Assembly (NCBI GenBank): GCA_014728085.1
Contig: WJMF01000153.1
Location: 38,988-102,987 of the forward strand
Length of the DNA: 64,000 bases
DNA from: Candidatus Zhuqueibacterota bacterium
GTDB lineage: Bacteria; Zhuqueibacterota; Zhuqueibacteria; Residuimicrobiales; Oceaniaggregativiventaceae
Direction of reading: 5' to 3'
Shown here: one piece after another, positions 9,110-16,769 of the stretch
Layout: every line of letters begins with the position of its first letter
How positions within the stretch are numbered: position 1 is the first letter of the stretch
Made by a program: the position numbers and the translations under genes
Notes under the pieces: generated by a model
The model's input: only the letters and a program-made list of their open reading frames with translations
Databases searched by the model: none
Told to the model about the DNA's origin: nothing

Positions 9110-10186
9110 TTAAGCACAAGATTTCACAACCTGATATTTAAAAAAAGCGGCACATGTACCTTCGCTCGATACCATACAAGCTCCGATGGGTGAGTCGGGC
9201 CGGCACTCTTTGGCAAACAAACCGCATTGCAGGGGTGTTTTTATACCCTTCAGAATATCTCCGCAAATACAACCGGAAGGGGTCGGGGATTTTTTCACTT
9301 TAACCGGAAATCGGTAAAGAGCATCAAAACGCCTGAACCCGGATTTGATTGCCAGGCCACTGGCAGGAATCATGCCCAAACCACGCCACTCTGAATCACA
9401 CGGTTCAAAGACCCGATGCATTAGTGCCAGAGCTTTTGTATTTCCTATCGCTTTAACCACGCGGTCGTATTGTATCCCGGCAACACATTCGTTTCTCTTG
9501 ATTTGCCGACAAAGCATCAAGACGGAAACAAGTATATCACCCGGATCAAAACCGGAAACCACACAGGCAATATTATGATGCTTGGCCAGCCATTCATAAG
9601 CCTGAATGCCAATGATAGCACTGACATGCCCCGGACAGATCAAACCCTGAATTTGTATCTGACGGTCCGCGGCCAGGCGCTTCAATGCTTCCGGCATGGT
9701 TTTATGGGCACAAGCCACCGAAAAATTGGTTACCTTGTTTTCCCTGGCCATTTCAATGACAGCAGCAACAGCCGGAGCAGTGGTTTCGAATCCAACACCG
9801 ATAAAAATATAATGAAGATGCTTGTCTCTTATTGCCATTCTCAACGCATCAACCGGAGAGTAAACCACACGCACCTGATGTCCGTTCATTTTTTCACTCT
9901 CAAGGCTGGCTGAGCTTCCCGGAACCCGTATCAAGTCTCCAAAGGTGCAAATTACGGTATCATCCCGAGTGGCCAGCTGTAAAACCGCATCGATGAAATG
10001 AATCGGCGTCACGCATACAGGGCAGCCGGGACCGGAGACCAGTTGCAGATTCGATGGCAGCATTGACCGCAACCCGTACCGGTGTATAGCCATGGTATGG
10101 GTTCCGCATACCTCCATCAGGCGGATGGGCTCCTCTCCGCATTCGGTATGAATCTCATCTACAATTTTTTGAATTTCAGCCTTCAT
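9110..10186 (-). CDS. hypD: Hydrogenase maturation protein HypD
   Basis: 358 residues. HypD is the [4Fe-4S] scaffold that, with HypC, assembles the Fe(CN)2CO unit. Conserved elements: MEVCGTHTMAIH, SGPGCPVCVTP and GFETTAPA, and the C-terminal cysteine cluster (GCICGDIL ... QCGLFAKEC ... GTCAAFF) that binds the iron-sulfur cluster. Length is normal. It begins 8 bases after the hypC stop without a clear ribosome-binding site, suggesting coupling. Confidence 0.97.
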   Translation of the reverse strand: MKAEIQKIVDEIHTECGEEPIRLMEVCGTHTMAIHRYGLRSMLPSNLQLVSGPGCPVCVTPIHFIDAVLQLATRDDTVICTFGDLIRVPGSSASLESEKMNGHQVRVVYSPVDALRMAIRDKHLHYIFIGVGFETTAPAVAAVIEMARENKVTNFSVACAHKTMPEALKRLAADRQIQIQGLICPGHVSAIIGIQAYEWLAKHHNIACVVSGFDPGDILVSVLMLCRQIKRNECVAGIQYDRVVKAIGNTKALALMHRVFEPCDSEWRGLGMIPASGLAIKSGFRRFDALYRFPVKVKKSPTPSGCICGDILKGIKTPLQCGLFAKECRPDSPIGACMVSSEGTCAAFFKYQVVKSCA

Positions 10187-10194
10187 TTATTCGA

Positions 10195-10416
10195 TCACAA
10201 GGTAGAAATACCGTAATCCTTTCTCAATTTGATAGATTCCTGCGCTGCCGTGGCATCCATTTTCTCAATCGCAAATCCTGCATGCACAAGAACATAATCA
10301 CCAACGCCTATATTATCGATTAGATTAAGCTGGACTGTGCGTTTCACACCTTCCACTTGTGCAACAGCTTCATCACCGTCGATGGAGATGATTTTCATGG
10401 GGATTCCTAGACACAT
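10195..10416 (-). CDS. hypC: Hydrogenase maturation chaperone HypC
   Basis: 73 residues. It begins MCLGIPMKI; the cysteine at position 2 is the iron-binding residue of HypC/HybG chaperones. The small OB-fold pattern continues with VGDYVLVHAGFAIEKMD, which is diagnostic. It carries the Fe(CN)2CO moiety from HypD to the hydrogenase large-subunit precursor. It lies between hypF (8 bases) and hypD (8 bases), with AGAGG before the ATG. Only one hypC-type gene is seen in the window, so it probably serves the group 4 large subunit encoded at 25607-27292. Confidence 0.97.
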   Translation of the reverse strand: MCLGIPMKIISIDGDEAVAQVEGVKRTVQLNLIDNIGVGDYVLVHAGFAIEKMDATAAQESIKLRKDYGISTL

Positions 10417-10424
10417 AAAGGCCT

Positions 10425-12755
10425 CTAATTATCAAGGTTCATCGCTGCGACCACAGCTTGCCCGAGCGATATGCCCCCGTCATTTGGAGGCACAATCCGA
10501 TGGTTCAGGACGGTAAAACCATGTTGTCGCAGTTTTTGGTTAAACATTTTATTCAAATAATAATTTTGAAAACAACCACCACTCAGGACGACTTTGTTGA
10601 TATGGTATTTTTCTCGCAATATTTCAGCCAGTTGAGTAAAAATCATGACCAGCGACCGGTGAAATCCGAAGGCTATTTCCGCCACGGGCTGTTTGTTCAA
10701 CAGATGTTCAACAATCGAATTCATGACATCCCGGGTCCTGACCCGGTAATCCCGGCCGCCATCATCAATACAAAAGGGAAGGGACAGTGAAGAAATTGAT
10801 TTTTCCGACTCGAGAATATCCGGAAAAAAACGGTACATAGATTTTTCGAGATCTATTGCAGCCTGTCCTTCATAGTTATTGAATTTGCACACATTAAGCA
10901 ACGCCGCAACAGCATCGAACAATCGCCCCATGCTTGAAGTGGGGATGCAGTTGAATCCGGATTGTACCATGCGCCAGACCGCATTTATCTTCATTTCGTT
11001 CATCCCCAGAATCTGTGCCAGCATTGTTTCGTTGACCGGACCGTTTTCCTGGGCGGCAAAATGGGAAACCGCCATTCTCCAGGGCTCCTTTACGCCGCTA
11101 TCCCCTCCCGGCAGGGGTGTATAATCGAGATGCGCGATGCGCTGAAAGCGGGAACAATCGGCCAGCAAAACTTCTCCTCCCCATATCGCTCCATCCGTAC
11201 CAAATCCGGTTCCATCAAAAGCAAAACCGATAACCCGTTCATCGGCCTGATTTTCCGCCAGACAAGAAGCGATGTGGGCATGATGATGCTGGACACCGAA
11301 TGACTTTGGTTGTTTTCGCGCCCAGCGACTCGAAAAGTAGCCGGGATGCATATCATGTGCAATCACAAGAGGCTCTGTTTTCAGCATCTGTTTTGTCTGA
11401 TGAATGGTTTCTCGAAAAAAAATCTGGCTGGAGACAGCATCCAGATCGCCGACATGTTGACTCGGATAGGCTTTATTTCCCTGTATCATACAGACTGTGT
11501 TTTTCAGGTCGGCACCAACAGCAAGGATAGCAGGCCATTTTGCGGTCAGAGGAACAGCTTGAGGCACATACCCCCGGGCACGACGGATGTACAAGGGAGT
11601 TTTATCGATTAGGCGCACCACCGAATCATCACAGCGGCTTAGAATTTCTCTGTCATGTAATAAAATATAATCTGCAATCTTTCCCAGACGGTCGAGAGCC
11701 TGTTGATTATCAATGACAATTGGCTCGTCAGACAAGTTTCCCGAGGTCATTACCAGGGCATCCAGGTGGCGCAGAAGCAAATGATGTAAAGGGGTATAGG
11801 GCAGCATAACGCCGCAAAAAAGATCCTGTGGCGAGACGGCATCTGCAAGAAAATCGTTTTGTTTCATTTTGACGATAAGAATGGGGCGTGCCTTGCTTTC
11901 GAGATAATTCTGTTCATCCTCACTGAGCACACAAAACTTGAGGATTGTATTTATATCTCGCAGCATTACTGCAAACGGCTTTTTCCAGCGATGCTTCCTC
12001 GTCCGCAATCTTTCCACCGCTTGCTGATTTTTAGCATCCACAACCAGTTGAAATCCACCAAGGGCGCGAATGGCCAAAATCTTACCTTCGTTCAACAAAG
12101 CAGCGATAACAGTCAACGAGTGATCGATATCTACTCTGTTGCCCCCGGCGTCGACGAGCTTGAGCCCCGGACCGCAAAGCGGACAGGCATTCGGCTGGGC
12201 ATGGAATCGTCTGCTCAATGGATCATCATATTCCCGTTGGCACTGCGGACACATTTGGAAAGAGTTCATCGAAGTGTTGCAGCGATCATATGGTAACCGG
12301 GCGGTAATGGTAAAACGGGGCCCGCAATTTGTACAATTAATGAAAGGATAGAGATATCGTCTGTCAGAAGGTGTAAACAATTCCCGCAGGCAGTCCTCGC
12401 AAAGAGTAATATCCGGAGGAATATTGGGAGCAAAGGATTTCGTTAGGGCACTCTCGCGAATTATAAAATCCGTATAACCAAGCGGCTGTAGAGATTGAAT
12501 GTCCAAACTCGAGATATGAGCCACTGCCGGAAGTTCTTCGCGCAAAGCCAGGAGAAATTTTTCACTACCGCCGTTTTTACTTTCTATATCTATGATTACA
12601 TCAGAGGAACGGTTGGCAATAAATCCACAGAGATTGTATCGCTTTGCCAGGCGGTAAACAAACGGACGAAAGCCGACACCCTGTACCGTGCCGGATATGA
12701 TCAACCGTTTTCGTTCAATCGTTTCTCTCTTGCCGTTTTGAGGTAATTTATCCAC
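10425..12755 (-). CDS. hypF: Carbamoyltransferase HypF
   Basis: 776 residues, the full family length. HypF converts carbamoyl phosphate to carbamoyl-AMP and passes the group to HypE. Domains in order: acylphosphatase (about 15-105, SGTVQGVGFRPFVYRLA); two zinc fingers (CEDCLRELF ... CTNCGPRF; CPQCQREY ... CPLCG); YrdC-like carbamoyl-adenylate domain (about 205-390); Kae1-like transfer domain with the metal-binding HHHAHIASC and a C-terminal VLSGGCFQN. The start is taken as GTG 12755, giving a 55-base overlap with hypB; a TTG at about 12704, at the hypB stop, is an alternative that would remove the extra 17 residues. Confidence 0.95.
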   Translation of the reverse strand: MDKLPQNGKRETIERKRLIISGTVQGVGFRPFVYRLAKRYNLCGFIANRSSDVIIDIESKNGGSEKFLLALREELPAVAHISSLDIQSLQPLGYTDFIIRESALTKSFAPNIPPDITLCEDCLRELFTPSDRRYLYPFINCTNCGPRFTITARLPYDRCNTSMNSFQMCPQCQREYDDPLSRRFHAQPNACPLCGPGLKLVDAGGNRVDIDHSLTVIAALLNEGKILAIRALGGFQLVVDAKNQQAVERLRTRKHRWKKPFAVMLRDINTILKFCVLSEDEQNYLESKARPILIVKMKQNDFLADAVSPQDLFCGVMLPYTPLHHLLLRHLDALVMTSGNLSDEPIVIDNQQALDRLGKIADYILLHDREILSRCDDSVVRLIDKTPLYIRRARGYVPQAVPLTAKWPAILAVGADLKNTVCMIQGNKAYPSQHVGDLDAVSSQIFFRETIHQTKQMLKTEPLVIAHDMHPGYFSSRWARKQPKSFGVQHHHAHIASCLAENQADERVIGFAFDGTGFGTDGAIWGGEVLLADCSRFQRIAHLDYTPLPGGDSGVKEPWRMAVSHFAAQENGPVNETMLAQILGMNEMKINAVWRMVQSGFNCIPTSSMGRLFDAVAALLNVCKFNNYEGQAAIDLEKSMYRFFPDILESEKSISSLSLPFCIDDGGRDYRVRTRDVMNSIVEHLLNKQPVAEIAFGFHRSLVMIFTQLAEILREKYHINKVVLSGGCFQNYYLNKMFNQKLRQHGFTVLNHRIVPPNDGGISLGQAVVAAMNLDN

Positions 12756-13369
12756 TCTTCAATACCTTCTCCGGTAGCACATGAACAATTTATCCAAACA
12801 AGATCAGGATTTAATGCATATGCCTCTCGTTTCGGTTTTTCAACATCAAACGACTGCAATGTCAAATAATCGATCTTGTTTAAAATTATACAATCGGCTT
12901 TCTGAAATGTTGCAGGATATTTTTCCACTTTCTCATCACCTTCCGGAATGCTAAAGACTACCGTGCGGATATGCTCACCCAATTTGAATCCGGTTGGACA
13001 GACAAGATTACCGACATTTTCAATAAAAAGAATATCAATGGTTTTAAGATCAAAATCCTTCAAGGCCTTATTGACTTGTTGCGCCTCCAGATGACAGGCT
13101 CCCCCGGTCGTCAGTTGGGCACAGGGAATGCCATGCTGCTGTATGCGTTCGGCATCACGCGACGTAGCGAGATCTCCAACCAGAACAGCCGGGCGAAGAT
13201 TTACATTCTTCAAAGCGGAAATTGTTTTTTCCAACAAGGTGGTTTTCCCTGCTCCCGGTGATCCCAGGATCCCAACCACAAAAACCCGTTCCCGGTTAAA
13301 AAGGTCTTGATTCTCCTCAGCCAGGTAATCATTTGACTTTAATATATTCTCATAAATCGGAACTTGCAA
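12701..13369 (-). CDS. hypB: Hydrogenase nickel incorporation GTPase HypB
   Basis: 222 residues. The GTPase delivers nickel to the large subunit with HypA. P-loop GSPGAGKTTLLEKT (about 34-47), then VGDLATSRDAERI, the metal-site CHLEAQQV, FIENVGNLVCP, the base-recognition NKID, and CATGEGIEEW. There is no N-terminal histidine stretch and no high-affinity CxxCGC site, so nickel storage is not its role. The start is TTG 13369, with GGAGG 6-7 bases upstream inside the end of hypA (20-base overlap). The stop is TGA, showing that UGA normally terminates here. Confidence 0.95.
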   Translation of the reverse strand: MQVPIYENILKSNDYLAEENQDLFNRERVFVVGILGSPGAGKTTLLEKTISALKNVNLRPAVLVGDLATSRDAERIQQHGIPCAQLTTGGACHLEAQQVNKALKDFDLKTIDILFIENVGNLVCPTGFKLGEHIRTVVFSIPEGDEKVEKYPATFQKADCIILNKIDYLTLQSFDVEKPKREAYALNPDLVWINCSCATGEGIEEWINYLKTAREKRLNENG

Positions 13370-13712
13370 TTTCTACCTCCATATTCTCCACCATTAGGTC
13401 ATCATCTGGTTCGACCTGAACATCCTTGCTGCCGCATTCCGGGCACTCGAATAAAAGTCTGTCACTGCTTTTGAACAAAGCGTTGCATTGTTTGCATTTG
13501 ATTTGAAAAGGACTGGTGACAACTTTTAACTCTGCCCCCTCAGCCATCGTCTCTTTTGAAACCACCTGAAATGCCGTGGATAGCAAATCCGCCTCAATGC
13601 CGGATAATCTGCCGATTCGAAGGGTAACAGAACGAATCCTCTGCGCTTTTGCCGCTTTTGCTTTTTCAACGAGGATCTTGAACAAACTCTGCATAATAGA
13701 CATTTCGTGCAA
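13350..13712 (-). CDS. hypA: Hydrogenase nickel metallochaperone HypA
   Basis: 120 residues. The start is TTG 13712 with GGGAGAG just upstream; this non-ATG start is fixed by the family's conserved N-terminus MHEMSI, whose His2 binds nickel. The zinc site is formed by CKQCNALF and CPECGS. HypA hands nickel to HypB and the large subunit. First gene of the hyp run, 12 bases after the HATPase gene, so hyp genes and signalling genes may be co-transcribed. Confidence 0.95.
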   Translation of the reverse strand: MHEMSIMQSLFKILVEKAKAAKAQRIRSVTLRIGRLSGIEADLLSTAFQVVSKETMAEGAELKVVTSPFQIKCKQCNALFKSSDRLLFECPECGSKDVQVEPDDDLMVENMEVEIASSDL

Positions 13713-13724
13713 ACGTACTCTCCC

Positions 13725-14273
13725 TTAAATTTCCGATTGAATGCGTTTTAGCTCTTGCTGCAAGTATTCCTTAAGGGGACGACCGAGCTGATATTTTACA
13801 CATTCGTTATCCTCCATGCGGGCAAAAATCCAGTAGGAATCAAATAATAAACGGGCAAAGTCCGTTTGGTGTAAATATGCCAGATGAATATCGGTTGAAC
13901 AAATAGCGATATTGACGATGGTATCCTCAATATCTCCCATTGGAGCGCGGTTCACATGATTCATTACAAATCCTATATCCAGTTCGGTTCCTCTGCCCCG
14001 TATCGACTGTATATTAAAGTGCCCGTTACACGAAATGGCAGCCTGCTTTAAAAGCGGAATTCCAAGCCCCACGGTTCTCTCCTTACGAGAGGTGGTAAAA
14101 GGATCGGAAATGGTTTCTAAAAGATCTTTGGGTATACCTTTACCGTTATCTCTCAACCGTATACGTAAATAATTTTCGCTCTTCCGTTCCTCTATCGATA
14201 TAACAAGCCTGCTTGCTTGGGCTTCAATGGCATTCATAGCTATATCCAGGATATGAAGTGAAAGTTCACGCAT
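13725..14273 (-). CDS. Stand-alone histidine-kinase-type ATPase domain protein
   Basis: 182 residues. A HATPase_c fold occupies about residues 1-115: N box (LDIAMNAIEA), G1 box (DNGKGIP), F/G2 region (DPFTTSRKERTVGLGIPLL) and RGRGTELDIGF. There is no HisKA dimerisation domain and no phosphorylatable histidine. The opening MRELSLHILDIA resembles the small ATP-binding proteins that accompany [FeFe] hydrogenase and NADH-module gene clusters in anaerobes. The C-terminal about 65 residues are not recognised. It may act as an anti-sigma-like or partner kinase for the neighbouring receivers; that is inference. Confidence 0.75.
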   Translation of the reverse strand: MRELSLHILDIAMNAIEAQASRLVISIEERKSENYLRIRLRDNGKGIPKDLLETISDPFTTSRKERTVGLGIPLLKQAAISCNGHFNIQSIRGRGTELDIGFVMNHVNRAPMGDIEDTIVNIAICSTDIHLAYLHQTDFARLLFDSYWIFARMEDNECVKYQLGRPLKEYLQQELKRIQSEI

Positions 14274-14286
14274 GGCAGACTCTTGA

Positions 14287-15759
14287 TTAATCTTTTTTTA
14301 CAGGCAGGAATACGCGAAAGGTCGATCCCTTTCCCTCTTCACTTAACAGTTCCAGGTATCCGTTGTGATTATCCGCAATCTTTTTGGCAATCGATAATCC
14401 AAGACCGGTTCCGGAAATTTTTCTCGTTACAGCATTATTGGAACGATAAAATTCTTCAAAAATATTTTTCTGATCTTCTTGGGAAATACCTATTCCCGTG
14501 TCTTGTACAGCAACCGCAAGATAGCCGTCATTCATTTTTGCCGACACAGAAACAACTCCTCCTTCCGGCGTATATTTGATGGCATTGCTGATAAGATTGG
14601 AAAAAAGACGGGAGATTTCCTCATCGATGCCCTGAATAGCAGGAAGATTTTTATCACAGCCGAACTGCAAATCCAGTTTTTTTTCTTTAGCTTCATTTTC
14701 AAAAAAATTCACCGTTTCATGTAGAATGGTACAGATATCAATCGTTGTTTTGGTTTTGGATATTTCAGTCTTTTCTGTTCGGGATAAATCCAGTAAATCA
14801 TTTATCAGATTCAGCAATGCTTTGGCTTTATTGCGGGACTTGCGAATCATGTCATCTACCTGTAACGTATCGCTGATATAGCCTTCAAGAATCAGATTCA
14901 AATAGCCATCTATAGCACCCAGCGGTGCTTTGAGTTCATGGGCAACAAGGCGAACAAATTCTGATTTTAGTTTTTCCACCTTTTTTTCTTCTGTAATATC
15001 GCGTAACACCGTCACCGTGCCCAGGCAATTATGATTCTCATCCAGAAGAGGCGTAATATTGGAATGCAAAAAACGCTCGTCTCTAGTCTGTATCTGCATC
15101 GTGGTGGAATTTGTAGACTTTTGCACTTTTTCCAAGGTTTCCGAGATTTGATTTTTTAGTCCGTCATTATGAATGAGATCATCAACTGTTTTACCGATGA
15201 CTGCTTTTTGATTCAATCGCATCATTTTCAAAGCGACCGGATTGATCAGCACGACCTGGCCGGAACAATTGGTTACAATCAGGCCGTCGCTCATGGAATT
15301 GACAATTGTATGAGTACGGGTTTTCTCATTGGATAATTCCAACAGATTTCTATCACGCTCACGGCGCAGTTCGCGGGCTTCGAGGATCAAACGGCGCTTT
15401 TCCAGCCCTCTGTTCACCTTAACGCGAAACTCTTCCGGGGTAAACGGCTTGGGGAGATAATCATAGGCGCCTTTTGTCATTGCCTCTACAGCACTCTCTA
15501 TGGTGGCAAAACCGGTGACAATGATGGCTACAATATCAGGATCATGAGCCTGTATTTTTTCCAAAAGTTTCATCCCGTCCAATTCGGGCATGATTAGGTC
15601 GAGCAGCACGAGATCATATGGGTTTTCCCTGATCTTTTCCAGCCCAATTCGGCCGTTCTCTGCACCGTCCACTTGAAGGTCCATATCGGAAAGAATTCTC
15701 TGGCAACCGACTCGGATAATTTCTTCATCATCAACAACTAGTACTCTGGTGTTTCGCAT
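14287..15759 (-). CDS. Hybrid signalling protein: receiver-PAS-histidine kinase
   Basis: 490 residues, no membrane segment. Receiver domain 1-120 (VVDDEE, phospho-acceptor Asp in LLDLIMPELDG, Lys in YLPKPF), a linker coiled coil, PAS domain about 150-265, HisKA about 275-340 with the H box FVRLVAHELKAPLGAIDGY, and HATPase about 375-490 (N box LISNAIKYTPEGG, DTGIGI, GTGLGLSIAKKI). The receiver comes first, so the kinase is itself a response-regulator output. It is encoded with two lone receivers upstream, which are plausible phosphorelay partners. Confidence 0.88.
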   Translation of the reverse strand: MRNTRVLVVDDEEIIRVGCQRILSDMDLQVDGAENGRIGLEKIRENPYDLVLLDLIMPELDGMKLLEKIQAHDPDIVAIIVTGFATIESAVEAMTKGAYDYLPKPFTPEEFRVKVNRGLEKRRLILEARELRRERDRNLLELSNEKTRTHTIVNSMSDGLIVTNCSGQVVLINPVALKMMRLNQKAVIGKTVDDLIHNDGLKNQISETLEKVQKSTNSTTMQIQTRDERFLHSNITPLLDENHNCLGTVTVLRDITEEKKVEKLKSEFVRLVAHELKAPLGAIDGYLNLILEGYISDTLQVDDMIRKSRNKAKALLNLINDLLDLSRTEKTEISKTKTTIDICTILHETVNFFENEAKEKKLDLQFGCDKNLPAIQGIDEEISRLFSNLISNAIKYTPEGGVVSVSAKMNDGYLAVAVQDTGIGISQEDQKNIFEEFYRSNNAVTRKISGTGLGLSIAKKIADNHNGYLELLSEEGKGSTFRVFLPVKKD

Positions 15760-15771
15760 GAAAAGGGGCCT

Positions 15772-16161
15772 TTATTTAAGCAATTTATGTACTCTGTCCA
15801 ACAATTCCCGGGGATCCAGCGGTTTGGTTGCATAGGAATCGACTTTCATCCAGTCCTTGTCTTCGGAAAATCTAAAGTTAAATCCTGTTTTTTGCGGTGC
15901 AGAGGTCAACATCAAAATCGGCAATTCCTTCAAGTTTTGGTCCTCTTTTAAAGCGTATGCGACCCTGAATCCGGAATCCCGGTCCTCCATCATCAAATCC
16001 AGTACAAGCAAATCAAAATGTTCGCTTTTCAATTTCCTCAATGCCGCATCCGCACTATCCGCCTCGTCAACGAGGTAACCATTCGATTCCAGAATGATTC
16101 GGTTTATTTCCCGAAATGCAGCATCATCATCTGCTAAAAGTATTTTTTTCCTCTCGCTCAT
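15772..16161 (-). CDS. Single-domain response regulator
   Basis: 129 residues made only of a receiver domain. LLADDDAAFREINR supplies the acidic pocket, the phospho-acceptor Asp is in LLVLDLMMEDRDSG, Thr/Ser in LMLTSAP and Lys in YATKPLDP. Compared with canonical receivers there is an insertion between beta4 and beta5 (about residues 90-110). No DNA-binding output, so it acts as a phosphate shuttle or by protein contact. The same architecture and insertion recur in the next upstream gene. Confidence 0.85.
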   Translation of the reverse strand: MSERKKILLADDDAAFREINRIILESNGYLVDEADSADAALRKLKSEHFDLLVLDLMMEDRDSGFRVAYALKEDQNLKELPILMLTSAPQKTGFNFRFSEDKDWMKVDSYATKPLDPRELLDRVHKLLK

Positions 16162-16192
16162 AGTTGTTTACATTCCGTGTTAGATAAAAAAA

Positions 16193-16633
16193 TCAACTTT
16201 TTTTCATTCCGATACCTCTGTCATTCTTTGGTTTTTGCTTTTGCATCGGGTCTTTCTTCAACAGGGCATCTACTCTGTCCAATAATTCCTGGGGCTGTAT
16301 TGGTTTTTCAACAAACTCCTGCACCGGCAAAAAGTCTCCGTCCTCTTCCGGTGAAAAACGAAAATCACTCTTGTCATGAATGGACGTAATCATCAGAACC
16401 GGAATGCTTTTTGAAATTTCATTTCGTCTCAGTTTATAGGCAAAATGAAAACCTTCTGTGCCGGTGGGCATCATCACATCCAAACAGATCAGATCGGGCT
16501 TGTACGTTTCAATTTTTTCCCATGCTGTCTCCGGATTGTTGGCTTCTTCTACCTCATAACCGTTTTTTTCAAGGACGATTCTGTTGATGGTTCTAAAATC
16601 CTGATCATCATCTACCAGTAATATTTTCGCCAT
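16193..16633 (-). CDS. Single-domain response regulator, paralogue of its neighbour
   Basis: 146 residues. Receiver domain with LLVDDDQDFRTINR, phospho-acceptor in LICLDVMMPTGTEG, LMITSIHDKSDFRFSPEEDGDFLPV (an insertion like that in the adjacent receiver) and FVEKPIQP. The basic tail (about 125-146, rich in Lys) lacks a recognisable output domain. AAGGAGGG precedes ATG 16633. It appears to be a tandem duplicate of the gene at 15772-16161. 136 bases separate it from the upstream sensor kinase gene, leaving room for a promoter. Confidence 0.85.
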   Translation of the reverse strand: MAKILLVDDDQDFRTINRIVLEKNGYEVEEANNPETAWEKIETYKPDLICLDVMMPTGTEGFHFAYKLRRNEISKSIPVLMITSIHDKSDFRFSPEEDGDFLPVQEFVEKPIQPQELLDRVDALLKKDPMQKQKPKNDRGIGMKKS

Positions 16634-16769
16634 GGTTACCCTCCTTACGCATTATAGGGTTGTATCGAGTTTTATTAATATAATTGAAATTTTAATAAAC
16701 GACAAGTATTTACCAATTTCCTGTGCCTGTCCTGGTAGTAAACCGGAATCTTTTTTAAACCTTCAGAGG

